DNA of 19,921 nucleotides from an uncultured Clostridia bacterium (GTDB taxonomy: Bacteria; Bacillota; Clostridia; TANB77; CAG-508): positions 1-19,921 of the forward strand of contig CAKPOC010000015.1 in the NCBI GenBank assembly GCA_934169535.1. The letters run 5' to 3'. The stretch's first letter is position 1; every line of letters starts with the position of its first letter. Position numbers and translations under genes: made by a program. Positions 1 to 6,973 of the stretch are shown in pieces. The notes below the pieces were generated by a model that saw nothing but the letters and a program-made list of their open reading frames with translations, was not told where the DNA came from and did not search any database.

Positions 1-932
1 CCTCATAACATAGTTATTTACAACGTTTTTACTTACTTCCATCGCGTCCTGAATTCTCATTCCATTTTCTAGGTTTAACAGCATTGCTCTCATAAGTCTT
101 GAGAAATCTAAACTGTAAAATAATTTTCCAAATATAGGCATTGTATATTTAAAATAATCAAAGTTATATCTTCCCTTTGGAGTGTTAATATATAAAAATA
201 TTAATCCTACAATTGCAGCTATTATTCCAGTTGGAATATACCAAAAATGCGTAATCCAATTCATTACATCTGCAAATACTAAAGTTATTTTTGGAAGAGT
301 TGTAGTACTTCCTACCGAAGCATATACGTCCTGAATTGTTGGTATTACATAACTGCTTCCTACAAAAAGTAAAACAACAAGGGCTACCAAAGTTAAAGCA
401 TTTGGAATTATTATTCCTCTTAACTTTTTCATTGTGTCAGTATTTGAATCTAAGTACTTTATTGCTTGTTCTAGTGATTGTGTAAGAGATCCTGATAGCT
501 CTCCTACCTTTATCATATTTATATATATATATGGGAATATATTTGAATAATATTCCATAGTAGTGTACATATATTCTCCACTTTCAAGGCCTGCTAAAAT
601 ATCTTCTAGTATACCTCTTAAAGTTAAGTTTTCTGTACTTTCTAGTATTGTACTTAGTGCATGAATATTGTTAAAATCAGCCTTTTTTAATAAATATAAA
701 TTTTGCGTAAAGACCATTATATCTCTGGTTGTTATTTTTTCTTGTGAAGAAAGTGCTTCTTTACTGTTGTTCTTTGATTTTTTCTTCTTTTATAACCTAT
801 TTGCACAATAGTTATTGGCGTTAAATCACCCTCTTTAAGCTTTTTTATTAAATTTTGCTTGCTGCTACTGTCTATTCTATTACGTACTATTACTCCATCC
901 TTTGTAATTGCTCTATATACATACTCTGGCAT
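1..932 (-). CDS. pilC: PilC, type IV pilus inner-membrane platform protein (frameshifted, 3' part outside window)
   Basis: PilC (GspF/T2SSF family) is the membrane platform on which PilB and PilT act. The first 66 codons (start ATG at 930-932, SD AGGAGG just upstream) give the usual soluble N-terminus with the pattern Y-x-Y-x-A...DG...I...S...I..L. The frame then meets a stop at ~732. The rest of the protein is open in the -1 frame from about position 789 to the window edge, including KVGELSGSLTQSLEQA and the first membrane segment (IIIPNALTLVALVVLLFV), followed by LPKITLVFADVMNW. The change of frame falls at the A6 run at 778-783 (minus strand AGA AGA AAA AAT CA), where one extra A or a -1 slip joins the parts. 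It is therefore a pseudogene, a recoded gene or a homopolymer sequencing error. The part in the second frame could also be called alone from the ATG at 717. It lies 17 nt after pilT. Confidence 0.85.
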
Positions 933-949
933 AGTCCCTCCTACTATAA

Positions 950-2065
950 CTATAGTCTTTGTCCATTATTATTTTTCTTAATTTTTAATTGCATTATTGT
1001 TCTATTTAATATTTCTATATTCTTTTCTTCTAATTGTGCTTTTGCCTGGTCTAATGATATAACATCATCTACAAATAATTGTGCTAGTGAATTTATTAAT
1101 CCTATGCTTCCATTTGAAGAGGCACTTTGAATTGCATCTTCTACTTCAGATACACTAAATTTGTCTTTTCTAATAAGTCCTTGAACAATGTTATCTACAA
1201 CCATAACCTCTGGAAGTAGTACCATTTTTCCATTTTTAGCTCTTATTAATCTTTGTGATGTTACAAGTTTTAATAATGAAGCTATTAAGAATTTTACACT
1301 TTGTTGATCTGATAAATCATAAAAGTTTATCATTCTGTCTATTGTTTCTGCACATGATTTTGTATGAAGTGTTCCTATTACTAAATGTCCTGATTCTGCT
1401 GTTTCTATTGCAGCGTCCATTGTTTCTCTATCACGAATCTCTCCTATTACAAGTATGTCGCAGTCTTCTCTTAAACAGTTTTTTACACCATCTTTGTATG
1501 ATAATGAATCTTGCCCAAGACCTACTTCCTTTTGTACTATTATAGACTTTTTGCACTTGTGTCTATATTCTACTGGGCTTTCTAGTGTTAATATTTTTTT
1601 ATTTTGATTTTCGTTTATATCATTTATTAAAGCATTTAATGTTGTTGTTTTTCCTGAGTTAGTTTTACCTGTAACTAGAACTAACCCTTGTGGTTGGTAC
1701 ATCATTCTCCTTACTATATCAGGTACTCCTAACTGCTCAAATGTTGGTAACTCACTTTTTATTATTCTTAGTGTAAATAAAGGAATATCATTTTCATATG
1801 AAATATTTACTCTTAGTCTTGTTCCATCAAAATCAAATGAAGAATCTAGTTTTCTTGTATCTTTAAATATCTTGTCCTTATCTACATTTCCTCTTATGAA
1901 ATAGTCGTATAAATCATACATGTCATCAGGAGTTAAATCTTCTCCTTCTGTGTATGGTAATAGCTCTCTTGAAATTCTAAACATTGGTTTTATTCCACTT
2001 ATTAAATGAATATCTGAGGCTTCTCTGTCTATTGCCTGTTTTAAAATTCCATCTATATTTATCAT
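950..2065 (-). CDS. pilT: PilT-type twitching/retraction ATPase
   Basis: Hexameric cytoplasmic secretion ATPase expected to drive pilus retraction at PilC. The 371-residue length fits PilT rather than the longer PilB. The N-terminal PAS-like half includes ASDIHLISG (16-24), the hallmark start of PilT. The RecA-like half has Walker A GKTNSGKTT (133-141), an Asp box as LESPVEY (161-167, where EDP is usual), Walker B LVIGEIRD (205-212) and His box GTLHT (231-235). The Walker A is unusual: most family members have GPTGSGK(S/T)T, here K and N replace P and G, but the essential GKT is kept. The C-terminal AIRNLIRE-like retraction motif is not recognisable. The start has a good SD (GGGAGG) and lies 11 nt after the pilB stop, so the genes are co-transcribed and probably translationally linked. 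Confidence 0.93.
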   Translation of the reverse strand: MINIDGILKQAIDREASDIHLISGIKPMFRISRELLPYTEGEDLTPDDMYDLYDYFIRGNVDKDKIFKDTRKLDSSFDFDGTRLRVNISYENDIPLFTLRIIKSELPTFEQLGVPDIVRRMMYQPQGLVLVTGKTNSGKTTTLNALINDINENQNKKILTLESPVEYRHKCKKSIIVQKEVGLGQDSLSYKDGVKNCLREDCDILVIGEIRDRETMDAAIETAESGHLVIGTLHTKSCAETIDRMINFYDLSDQQSVKFLIASLLKLVTSQRLIRAKNGKMVLLPEVMVVDNIVQGLIRKDKFSVSEVEDAIQSASSNGSIGLINSLAQLFVDDVISLDQAKAQLEEKNIEILNRTIMQLKIKKNNNGQRL

Positions 2066-2076
2066 CTGTAACCTCC

Positions 2077-3699
2077 CTAATAAATTATCAATTTTCTATT
2101 TAGTTCTTCAAGTGTTGTATATCCATCTAATACTTTTTTTAGTCCATCTATAACAAGAGGTCTGTAACCTTCTTGTATTGCAGTATTTCTTATTTCTATT
2201 GTTGAAGCATCTTTTATTACTAGTTCTTTTATTGTATCTGTCATATTTAAAATTTCGAATATACCAATTCTTCCAAAGAATCCACTGTTATTGCATTTTG
2301 CACACCCTGTTGTTGTATAAGTAAATTTATCGTCGAAATTTAATTCCTCGTTGTATTTTTTAGCAATGCTTGTCATAATTTGTTTTTCTTCATCTGTAAA
2401 TGGCCTCTTTTGTGCACAATGTGGGCAAACCCTTCTTACTAGTCTTTGTGATAAAGATGTAGCAAGTGTGCTTGAAATATCATAGTCCGAAACACCTATT
2501 TTTCTTAATCTTGTTATAACTTCAACACTATCAATTGTGTGAATTGTAGATAAAACGTAATGTCCTGTTTGTCCTGCTTGTATAGCAATTTCTGCAGTTT
2601 CCTTATCACGAATCTCTCCAACTAATATTATGTCTGGATCCTGTCTTAATATTGTTCTTAATGAGTCTGAAAAAGATGTTTTTGAATCTATTTCTATTTG
2701 GTTTAATCCTGGCATTCTTATTTCTACTGGGTCTTCAATTGTTGTTATATTGATTTCTGGTTTGTCTAAGAAATCTAATATTGAGTAAAGAGTTGTTGTT
2801 TTACCTTCTCCAGTAGGAGCTGCAACAAGCACGATACTGTTTCTTTTATCAAAAGATTTTTTTACAAGTGCAGGATCATTTGGAAAACCTAATTCAAATA
2901 TTTGTTGAACATCTGCATTCTTCTTCAATAATCTTAAAACAAATTTTTCACCATTTACATTTTTTTGTGAAGATACACGAATATTATAATCTGGATAAGT
3001 TATAATTCTACCATCTTGAGATTCTTGTTTTTCCTGGTGCATATTTGAAATTGCTTTTAATCTTCCTATAAGCTGTGCTTGTTTTTCTTTTTCAATAGTT
3101 GCTGCAGTAAATAAGTTACCATCTATTCTGTATCTTACTCTTATGCTATCTTCTTCTGGCTCTATGTGAATATCACTTGCTCTTTTTTCTATTGCATTTC
3201 TTATTATAGAATCTACAAGTTCTAGTATATCAGCATTTACGTCTATGCTTTCGACATTTTCTCCTCTTAATGAAGCTAAAGTATCATCAATACATTTTCC
3301 AAATGTAATGTATTTTTCCATTACTAAACCTTTGTTTAAAAATAGTAATCTTATAGCTTCTATATTACGTTTGTTTGTAGTTTCTGCAAAACATACCTTT
3401 ACTTTTCCAGCTTCTATATCAAATGGCACTGCTTTATTTCTTTTTGCAATGTCTATTGACATATAATCATTTACATTTATTCTTATAGAATTTGGTGTTA
3501 AAATCATTGCCTTTTCGCCAATTATTTGCCCTATTGCATTAATTAAATTTTGTGCATCGCATAAGTTTAATTCATATAAAATTTCACCTATTTTTTTGCT
3601 TGGATTTTTTCTTTGATAATCTAGTGCTGTGTTTATGTCCTTCTCCGTTACAATTCCTAGTTTTACTAATTCAATACCAATCGGTTGATTTCTAGCCAT
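2077..3699 (-). CDS. pilB: PilB-type pilus assembly ATPase
   Basis: Cytoplasmic hexameric ATPase that powers pilin polymerisation (GspE/PilB family). The 540 residues show an N-terminal MshEN-like domain (1-150; LVKLGIVTEKDINTAL, then the KKIGEILYELNL repeat), the ASDIHIEP motif (174-181), Walker A APTGEGKTT (294-302), Asp box IEDPVE (321-326), Walker B IILVGEIRD (357-365) and His box STIHT (384-388). A tetracysteine zinc site, C425/C428 and C466/C469, is typical of PilB/GspE and absent from PilT, which fixes the assignment. The SD AAGGAG precedes ATG 3699. It sits directly behind the two pseudopilin genes and before pilT in a tight operon. Confidence 0.95.
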   Translation of the reverse strand: MARNQPIGIELVKLGIVTEKDINTALDYQRKNPSKKIGEILYELNLCDAQNLINAIGQIIGEKAMILTPNSIRINVNDYMSIDIAKRNKAVPFDIEAGKVKVCFAETTNKRNIEAIRLLFLNKGLVMEKYITFGKCIDDTLASLRGENVESIDVNADILELVDSIIRNAIEKRASDIHIEPEEDSIRVRYRIDGNLFTAATIEKEKQAQLIGRLKAISNMHQEKQESQDGRIITYPDYNIRVSSQKNVNGEKFVLRLLKKNADVQQIFELGFPNDPALVKKSFDKRNSIVLVAAPTGEGKTTTLYSILDFLDKPEINITTIEDPVEIRMPGLNQIEIDSKTSFSDSLRTILRQDPDIILVGEIRDKETAEIAIQAGQTGHYVLSTIHTIDSVEVITRLRKIGVSDYDISSTLATSLSQRLVRRVCPHCAQKRPFTDEEKQIMTSIAKKYNEELNFDDKFTYTTTGCAKCNNSGFFGRIGIFEILNMTDTIKELVIKDASTIEIRNTAIQEGYRPLVIDGLKKVLDGYTTLEELNRKLIIY

Positions 3700-3717
3700 A
3701 TTTTTTCTCTCCTTCGT

Positions 3718-4164
3718 TTACCAATATTTTAAAGTATAGTCTATATTTTTATTAAATAATGTTTTTGAAGAATTGCCTAATGTTAATTTTATTCTTAATA
3801 TATTTTTGTCTACATTATTAATTGTTATTGTTTTTTTAGATACCTCAAAATCTGTTACATTTGTTGCTACTTCTTCTTGTCCTCTATATAGTGAGTTTCC
3901 TTCGTACACATAAGTTGTTCCATCTTCAAATATTACGGTATATCCATCTACTTTTACATCTTTGTTATTTTTAACATCACCTATCATGTAGCTATTAAAA
4001 ATATCAAATTGTGCAGCATAATTTGCCGATTTTTTTAAAATGCCTAAATTTCCATGAAAAAATGAACTTATAGATGCTAATATTCCTACAACCATTAGCA
4101 TTGCAGTAATATATATAATTAGTGCAGTTAGTGTTATACCTTTTTGATTTTTTACATTCATCAT
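3718..4164 (-). CDS. Pseudopilin-like protein (class III-like N-terminus), minor pilin candidate
   Basis: A 148-residue protein that begins with a short basic leader (MMNVKNQKG), then ITLTALIIYITAMLMVVGILASI, a hydrophobic helix as in type IV pilins, then a soluble domain of mixed strands. Prepilin peptidase would cut after Gly9. The residue at mature position 5 is Ala, not the glutamate that normally guides pilin assembly. The ATG follows the stop of the previous gene without a gap (TAA ATG), with GAGG upstream, so translation is coupled; a second ATG one codon later is an equally possible start. Between another pseudopilin gene and pilB, it is most simply a minor pilin that primes or caps the pilus. 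I do not recognise a named family for the soluble domain. Confidence 0.75.
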   Translation of the reverse strand: MMNVKNQKGITLTALIIYITAMLMVVGILASISSFFHGNLGILKKSANYAAQFDIFNSYMIGDVKNNKDVKVDGYTVIFEDGTTYVYEGNSLYRGQEEVATNVTDFEVSKKTITINNVDKNILRIKLTLGNSSKTLFNKNIDYTLKYW

Positions 4165-4578
4165 TTAAACCTCTTTAACTTTTAATTTTGCCATGTTTAT
4201 AGTTTTTTCAGAATCTGCTACTTTATATTTTACACTTAAATCTATTCTTCTTACGTAATCTTTGTTTATTCCGTCAATTTCAGATTGTGTAACTGTTATT
4301 ACATATTTGCTGTCAATGCTAATTTCCCCATCATTTTTTAATTTTTCTACAAAGTCTGAGCTTGAAATAACGTCTTCAAAAGATTTTTCATCTACTTTTT
4401 CCGCTACAATTGTTAAATATGCCATAGCATTGCTACTTTCCTGAATTTCTGATGAAGTTCTATATATTTTACTCATTAAAGATGTTACTAGCCCTACAAA
4501 TGTTGTAATAACCATTATTGATATTACAATGTCTACTCCTGTAACACCTTTTTCATTTTTTAGATATTTTTTTATCAT
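4165..4578 (-). CDS. Pseudopilin-like protein, minor pilin candidate (PilV/GspI-like position)
   Basis: A 137-residue protein with leader MIKKYLKNEKG, a predicted prepilin peptidase cut after Gly11, and the helix VTGVDIVISIMVITTFVGLVTSL. Mature position 5 is Asp, a conservative change from the usual Glu; hydrophobicity of the helix start is broken by G and D as in some minor pilins. The soluble part (about 40-137) is short, with repeated KVDEKSF/SSDFVEKL helices and a terminal beta segment. It starts 12 nt after pilD and abuts the next pseudopilin gene. Its role as a minor pilin is inferred from the N-terminus and its position between pilD and pilB; the exact family is not clear. Confidence 0.72.
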   Translation of the reverse strand: MIKKYLKNEKGVTGVDIVISIMVITTFVGLVTSLMSKIYRTSSEIQESSNAMAYLTIVAEKVDEKSFEDVISSSDFVEKLKNDGEISIDSKYVITVTQSEIDGINKDYVRRIDLSVKYKVADSEKTINMAKLKVKEV

Positions 4579-4590
4579 ATTTAAAATTCC

Positions 4591-5403
4591 TTACATATTA
4601 TAAAATACACAAAAGTTAGTTGCAATTAATATTATAATATTTACAACACTTAAATAAAAACCAAATGGAATTACACTTTGCTTTTCTTCATTTTTTACAT
4701 ATTTTACCCTGTTTTTTTGTATTTTATTAATTAACATTTTTATTGAAATTGTAAGTAATGTTACTATTACAGTTAAAACTGTAACGCTCTCAAAGCTGAA
4801 CATATCCATTATGCAAAGCAAAACTAGAACGCTTAATGTATAACTTTCCTTTAAGTTTTTCTTGTAATAAATTGTGTTTGCAGTTGTTAATATTGCTAAA
4901 GCAGAAAGCAATATAACATATCTATATACATCTACTGTTCCTAATGTATATAAATATATTATATACATTGTTTGAACTACAGTTAAGTATATTATTAATT
5001 CACTTTGTATTTGAATTTTTTCCTTGTCAATTCCTGATATGATAAATAGACCAGCTATGTATAGCAAGCCAAATACTAAATAAACAAGTTTGCCTATGTT
5101 AAATTCAAATATGTTAATTTTAATAGAATATGCAAATAGTACAAATACTACTCCTGATAATACTTCTAAAAGTAAATATCTTGGTCTTATTTTTTTATTG
5201 CAATATCTACATTTTCCGCCTAAAAATATATAACTAAGAACTGGAATTAAATCAAAAAAGCCAAGTTTATGATTGCAGTTTGGGCAAAAAGATCTTTCAT
5301 GAGTTATATCCTTTCCAAGTGGAATTCTGTACACTGCAAGTGTAAAAAAACTTCCAAATGTTATTCCTATTAAAAATAAAAAAATATACATTACTATGTT
5401 CAT
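4591..5403 (-). CDS. pilD: Prepilin peptidase, type IV (PilD), with an atypical active site
   Basis: Integral membrane aspartyl protease (A24 family) that removes prepilin leaders. The 270 residues show the typical start LIGITFGSFFTLAVYRIPLG (11-30), the zinc-type CPNC (40-43) and CRYC (65-68) pairs, RPRYLLLEVLSG (73-84), several membrane helices and a C-terminal IPFGFYLS (245-252). The first catalytic Asp fits D126 in SGIDKEKIQIQSE. The second motif, normally GxGD-x-K-L about 60 residues later, is not seen; the matching region reads KNLKESYTL (182-190). The ATG at 5403 has no close Shine-Dalgarno; a strong AAAAGGAG lies 28 nt upstream behind a small hairpin. It is preceded by a terminator-like hairpin after the pilin gene. 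Confidence 0.85.
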   Translation of the reverse strand: MNIVMYIFLFLIGITFGSFFTLAVYRIPLGKDITHERSFCPNCNHKLGFFDLIPVLSYIFLGGKCRYCNKKIRPRYLLLEVLSGVVFVLFAYSIKINIFEFNIGKLVYLVFGLLYIAGLFIISGIDKEKIQIQSELIIYLTVVQTMYIIYLYTLGTVDVYRYVILLSALAILTTANTIYYKKNLKESYTLSVLVLLCIMDMFSFESVTVLTVIVTLLTISIKMLINKIQKNRVKYVKNEEKQSVIPFGFYLSVVNIIILIATNFCVFYNM

Positions 5404-5455
5404 ACAATTTTTATAAGTAAAATCTACTTATCTCCTTTTGTTAATATTAAAACAA

Positions 5456-5492
5456 GGTTACCTTATTTTACCTGGGTAGGTATAAGGTAACC
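5456..5492 (-). terminator. Hairpin terminator/attenuator between pilin gene and pilD
   Basis: A 10-bp perfect outer stem, GGTTACCTTA at 5456-5465 paired with TAAGGTAACC at 5483-5492, encloses a 5-bp inner stem (TACCT/AGGTA, loop GGGT). On the minus strand it is followed by TTGTTTTAAT. It lies right after the small pilin gene inside the operon, so it may stop most transcripts there and keep pilin mRNA more abundant than the downstream machinery genes. Confidence 0.7.
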
Positions 5493-5511
5493 CTATTTAT
5501 AAATCTAATAA

Positions 5512-5739
5512 TTAGTTTCCATTAACTAAATTGTTAAAGTATTGTTCATCATTGTATTTTTTTAAAGTGTCTTCTTCTTCTTGTGCCTTTTGGTTTGTTA
5601 AGTTTTTTGCAGATTTTGCTTTTGTAATAATACCATTATTTCCTAAAACTAAGCTTATAGAAACACCTGCTAGTATTAATAAAACAACGATTGTAACAAC
5701 TAATGCTACTAAAGTAATACCATTTTCTTTCTTAAACAT
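5512..5739 (-). CDS. Small type IV pilin-like protein, major pilin candidate
   Basis: A 75-residue protein with leader MFKKENG and helix ITLVALVVTIVVLLILAGVSISLV, a form very common in clostridial genomes, followed by GNNGIITKAKSAKNLTNQKAQEEEDTLKKY. Prepilin peptidase should cut after Gly7. Mature residue 5 is Ala, not Glu. The protein has almost no C-terminal beta domain, so if it is the pilus subunit the fibre would be little more than the N-terminal helix with a short charged tail. It has the best SD in the operon (AAAGGAGG, 5746-5753 region) and is followed by a hairpin terminator, both in keeping with high expression. A minor or accessory subunit is the alternative. Confidence 0.8.
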   Translation of the reverse strand: MFKKENGITLVALVVTIVVLLILAGVSISLVLGNNGIITKAKSAKNLTNQKAQEEEDTLKKYNDEQYFNNLVNGN

Positions 5740-5802
5740 TATAAATTTCCTCCTTTGATATTTTTTGTTATATATTAATTTTTTAATATAACCATAAATT
5801 AA

Positions 5803-6240
5803 TTATTTTAAGCCAGATTTATTATCTGAGCTTGCATTTGTGGTAGTTCCATTATTTGAATTTGAACTACCATTTCCTGATTGTGAAGTACTACTACTTG
5901 AAGAATTTTCATTCTGATTTCTATCTGAGCCAGAACTTGTAGTATCTGACGATTCTGCTGCAAAAGGATTTGATTTTCCTGTTATGTAGCTTCCTGACTT
6001 TTTATATGATTTTAAATCAGAATCTGTTATTTCAAATGTTACATTTTGAGTTTCACTTGCATAATCAGTTGTTGTTTGATCTATTTCATCTTTTACAGTG
6101 TCTGAAGTTTTATATTCTTCAACTTCGCTTGGCACTACCTTTGTATTAGGAATATATTTATAAAAAACAATTCCTAAAGTAAGTGCTATTACTAGTATTA
6201 AAAGTAAAACTACTACTACTTCTTTTAAAAATGGTTTCAT
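5803..6240 (-). CDS. PilP-like T4P alignment-complex accessory protein
   Basis: A 145-residue single-pass protein: short basic N-terminus, a membrane helix at about 8-28 (VVVVLLLILVIALTLGIVFY), an extracytoplasmic linker, a short conserved-looking segment YITGKSNPF (84-92), then a Ser/Asn/Thr/Gly-rich tail from about 95 to the end. The GK-x-(N/D)PF element and the place right after pilO match PilP, which in Gram-negative bacteria links PilNO to the secretin. No secretin is present here, so any role would be with PilNO alone. Family membership is inferred from order and this short motif, not from full-length similarity. The SD AAAGGAAT precedes ATG 6240. Confidence 0.55.
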   Translation of the reverse strand: MKPFLKEVVVVLLLILVIALTLGIVFYKYIPNTKVVPSEVEEYKTSDTVKDEIDQTTTDYASETQNVTFEITDSDLKSYKKSGSYITGKSNPFAAESSDTTSSGSDRNQNENSSSSSTSQSGNGSSNSNNGTTTNASSDNKSGLK

Positions 6241-6253
6241 TTTATATTCCTTT

Positions 6254-6973
6254 CTACTGAGTTACTGTTTGATTTTGAGTGGTTGCAGTGTTAGTGTCTG
6301 CTGCTGTATTTGTGCTGCTTTCAGTTGCACTTGTAGTATTGCTTGTTGTGTTATTTGTATCTTTTGCAGTTGCTGCACTACTTGCAGAATTTGCCGCATC
6401 ACTTACAGTTTCAGATTTTATTGAAACATCATTAACTTCAAAAGTTGCTGATAAACTGTCTGCTCCAGTTATTTTAAATTTTGAAATTGTAAATGCTAGG
6501 TTTGAGTCATTTTCTAAATCATAAACATAATTTATAATTGAAATATAACTTCCTACTACTGCGAAGCTTAATTTGTATTTGTTATCGCTTCCCGAAACAT
6601 CACACTTTACATTTACTCCTTCTTCAGTTGCATAAGAGCCAATTTTGTTCCATAAATATTCCATTGAATAGCTTTGCAATACTGTTGCTTTTTTTATTTC
6701 GCTATCAGTACTTATACTTGCTTCATCTAAATATGATTGCTTTGCTATTTGAAGTTTTTTTGTTTCACTATCTAAATTTGACTCTTCGTTTTTATAGTCT
6801 TCTTCCTTTAATTTAGCTGTATTAGCTATAGCTTCATCTAGTTTTTCGTTTTCTTGCATTATGTCATATATGCTATATATTCTTATATTTCCAATAGAAA
6901 TTCCTTTTACCATTAAAAATAGTACTAGTGCTGTTACAACTAAAGTAACTATCATTCTAATTATATTTTTCAT
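6254..6973 (-). CDS. pilO: PilO-like T4P alignment protein
   Basis: A 239-residue bitopic protein: membrane helix at about 6-27, a coiled coil at about 37-85 (NEKLDEAIANTAKLKEEDYKNEE...), then a ferredoxin-like domain (about 95-185) with SYSMEYLWNKIGSYATEEGV and SYISIINYVYDLENDSN, the recognisable PilO pattern in which a short helix precedes the F-x-I-x-x-F strands. The tail from about 193 is almost wholly Ala/Thr/Ser/Asn and ends with NQTVTQ, which is not usual for PilO. The start ATG overlaps the stop of the PilM-PilN fusion by 4 nt, so the proteins are translationally coupled. It should form the periplasm-side (here cell-wall side) heterodimer with the PilN part. Confidence 0.8.
   Translation of the reverse strand: MKNIIRMIVTLVVTALVLFLMVKGISIGNIRIYSIYDIMQENEKLDEAIANTAKLKEEDYKNEESNLDSETKKLQIAKQSYLDEASISTDSEIKKATVLQSYSMEYLWNKIGSYATEEGVNVKCDVSGSDNKYKLSFAVVGSYISIINYVYDLENDSNLAFTISKFKITGADSLSATFEVNDVSIKSETVSDAANSASSAATAKDTNNTTSNTTSATESSTNTAADTNTATTQNQTVTQ

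Noticed and set aside
855..1545. Plus-strand ORFs opposite pilT
   Set aside because: Shadows of the minus-strand pilT gene; no SD and no recognisable domains.
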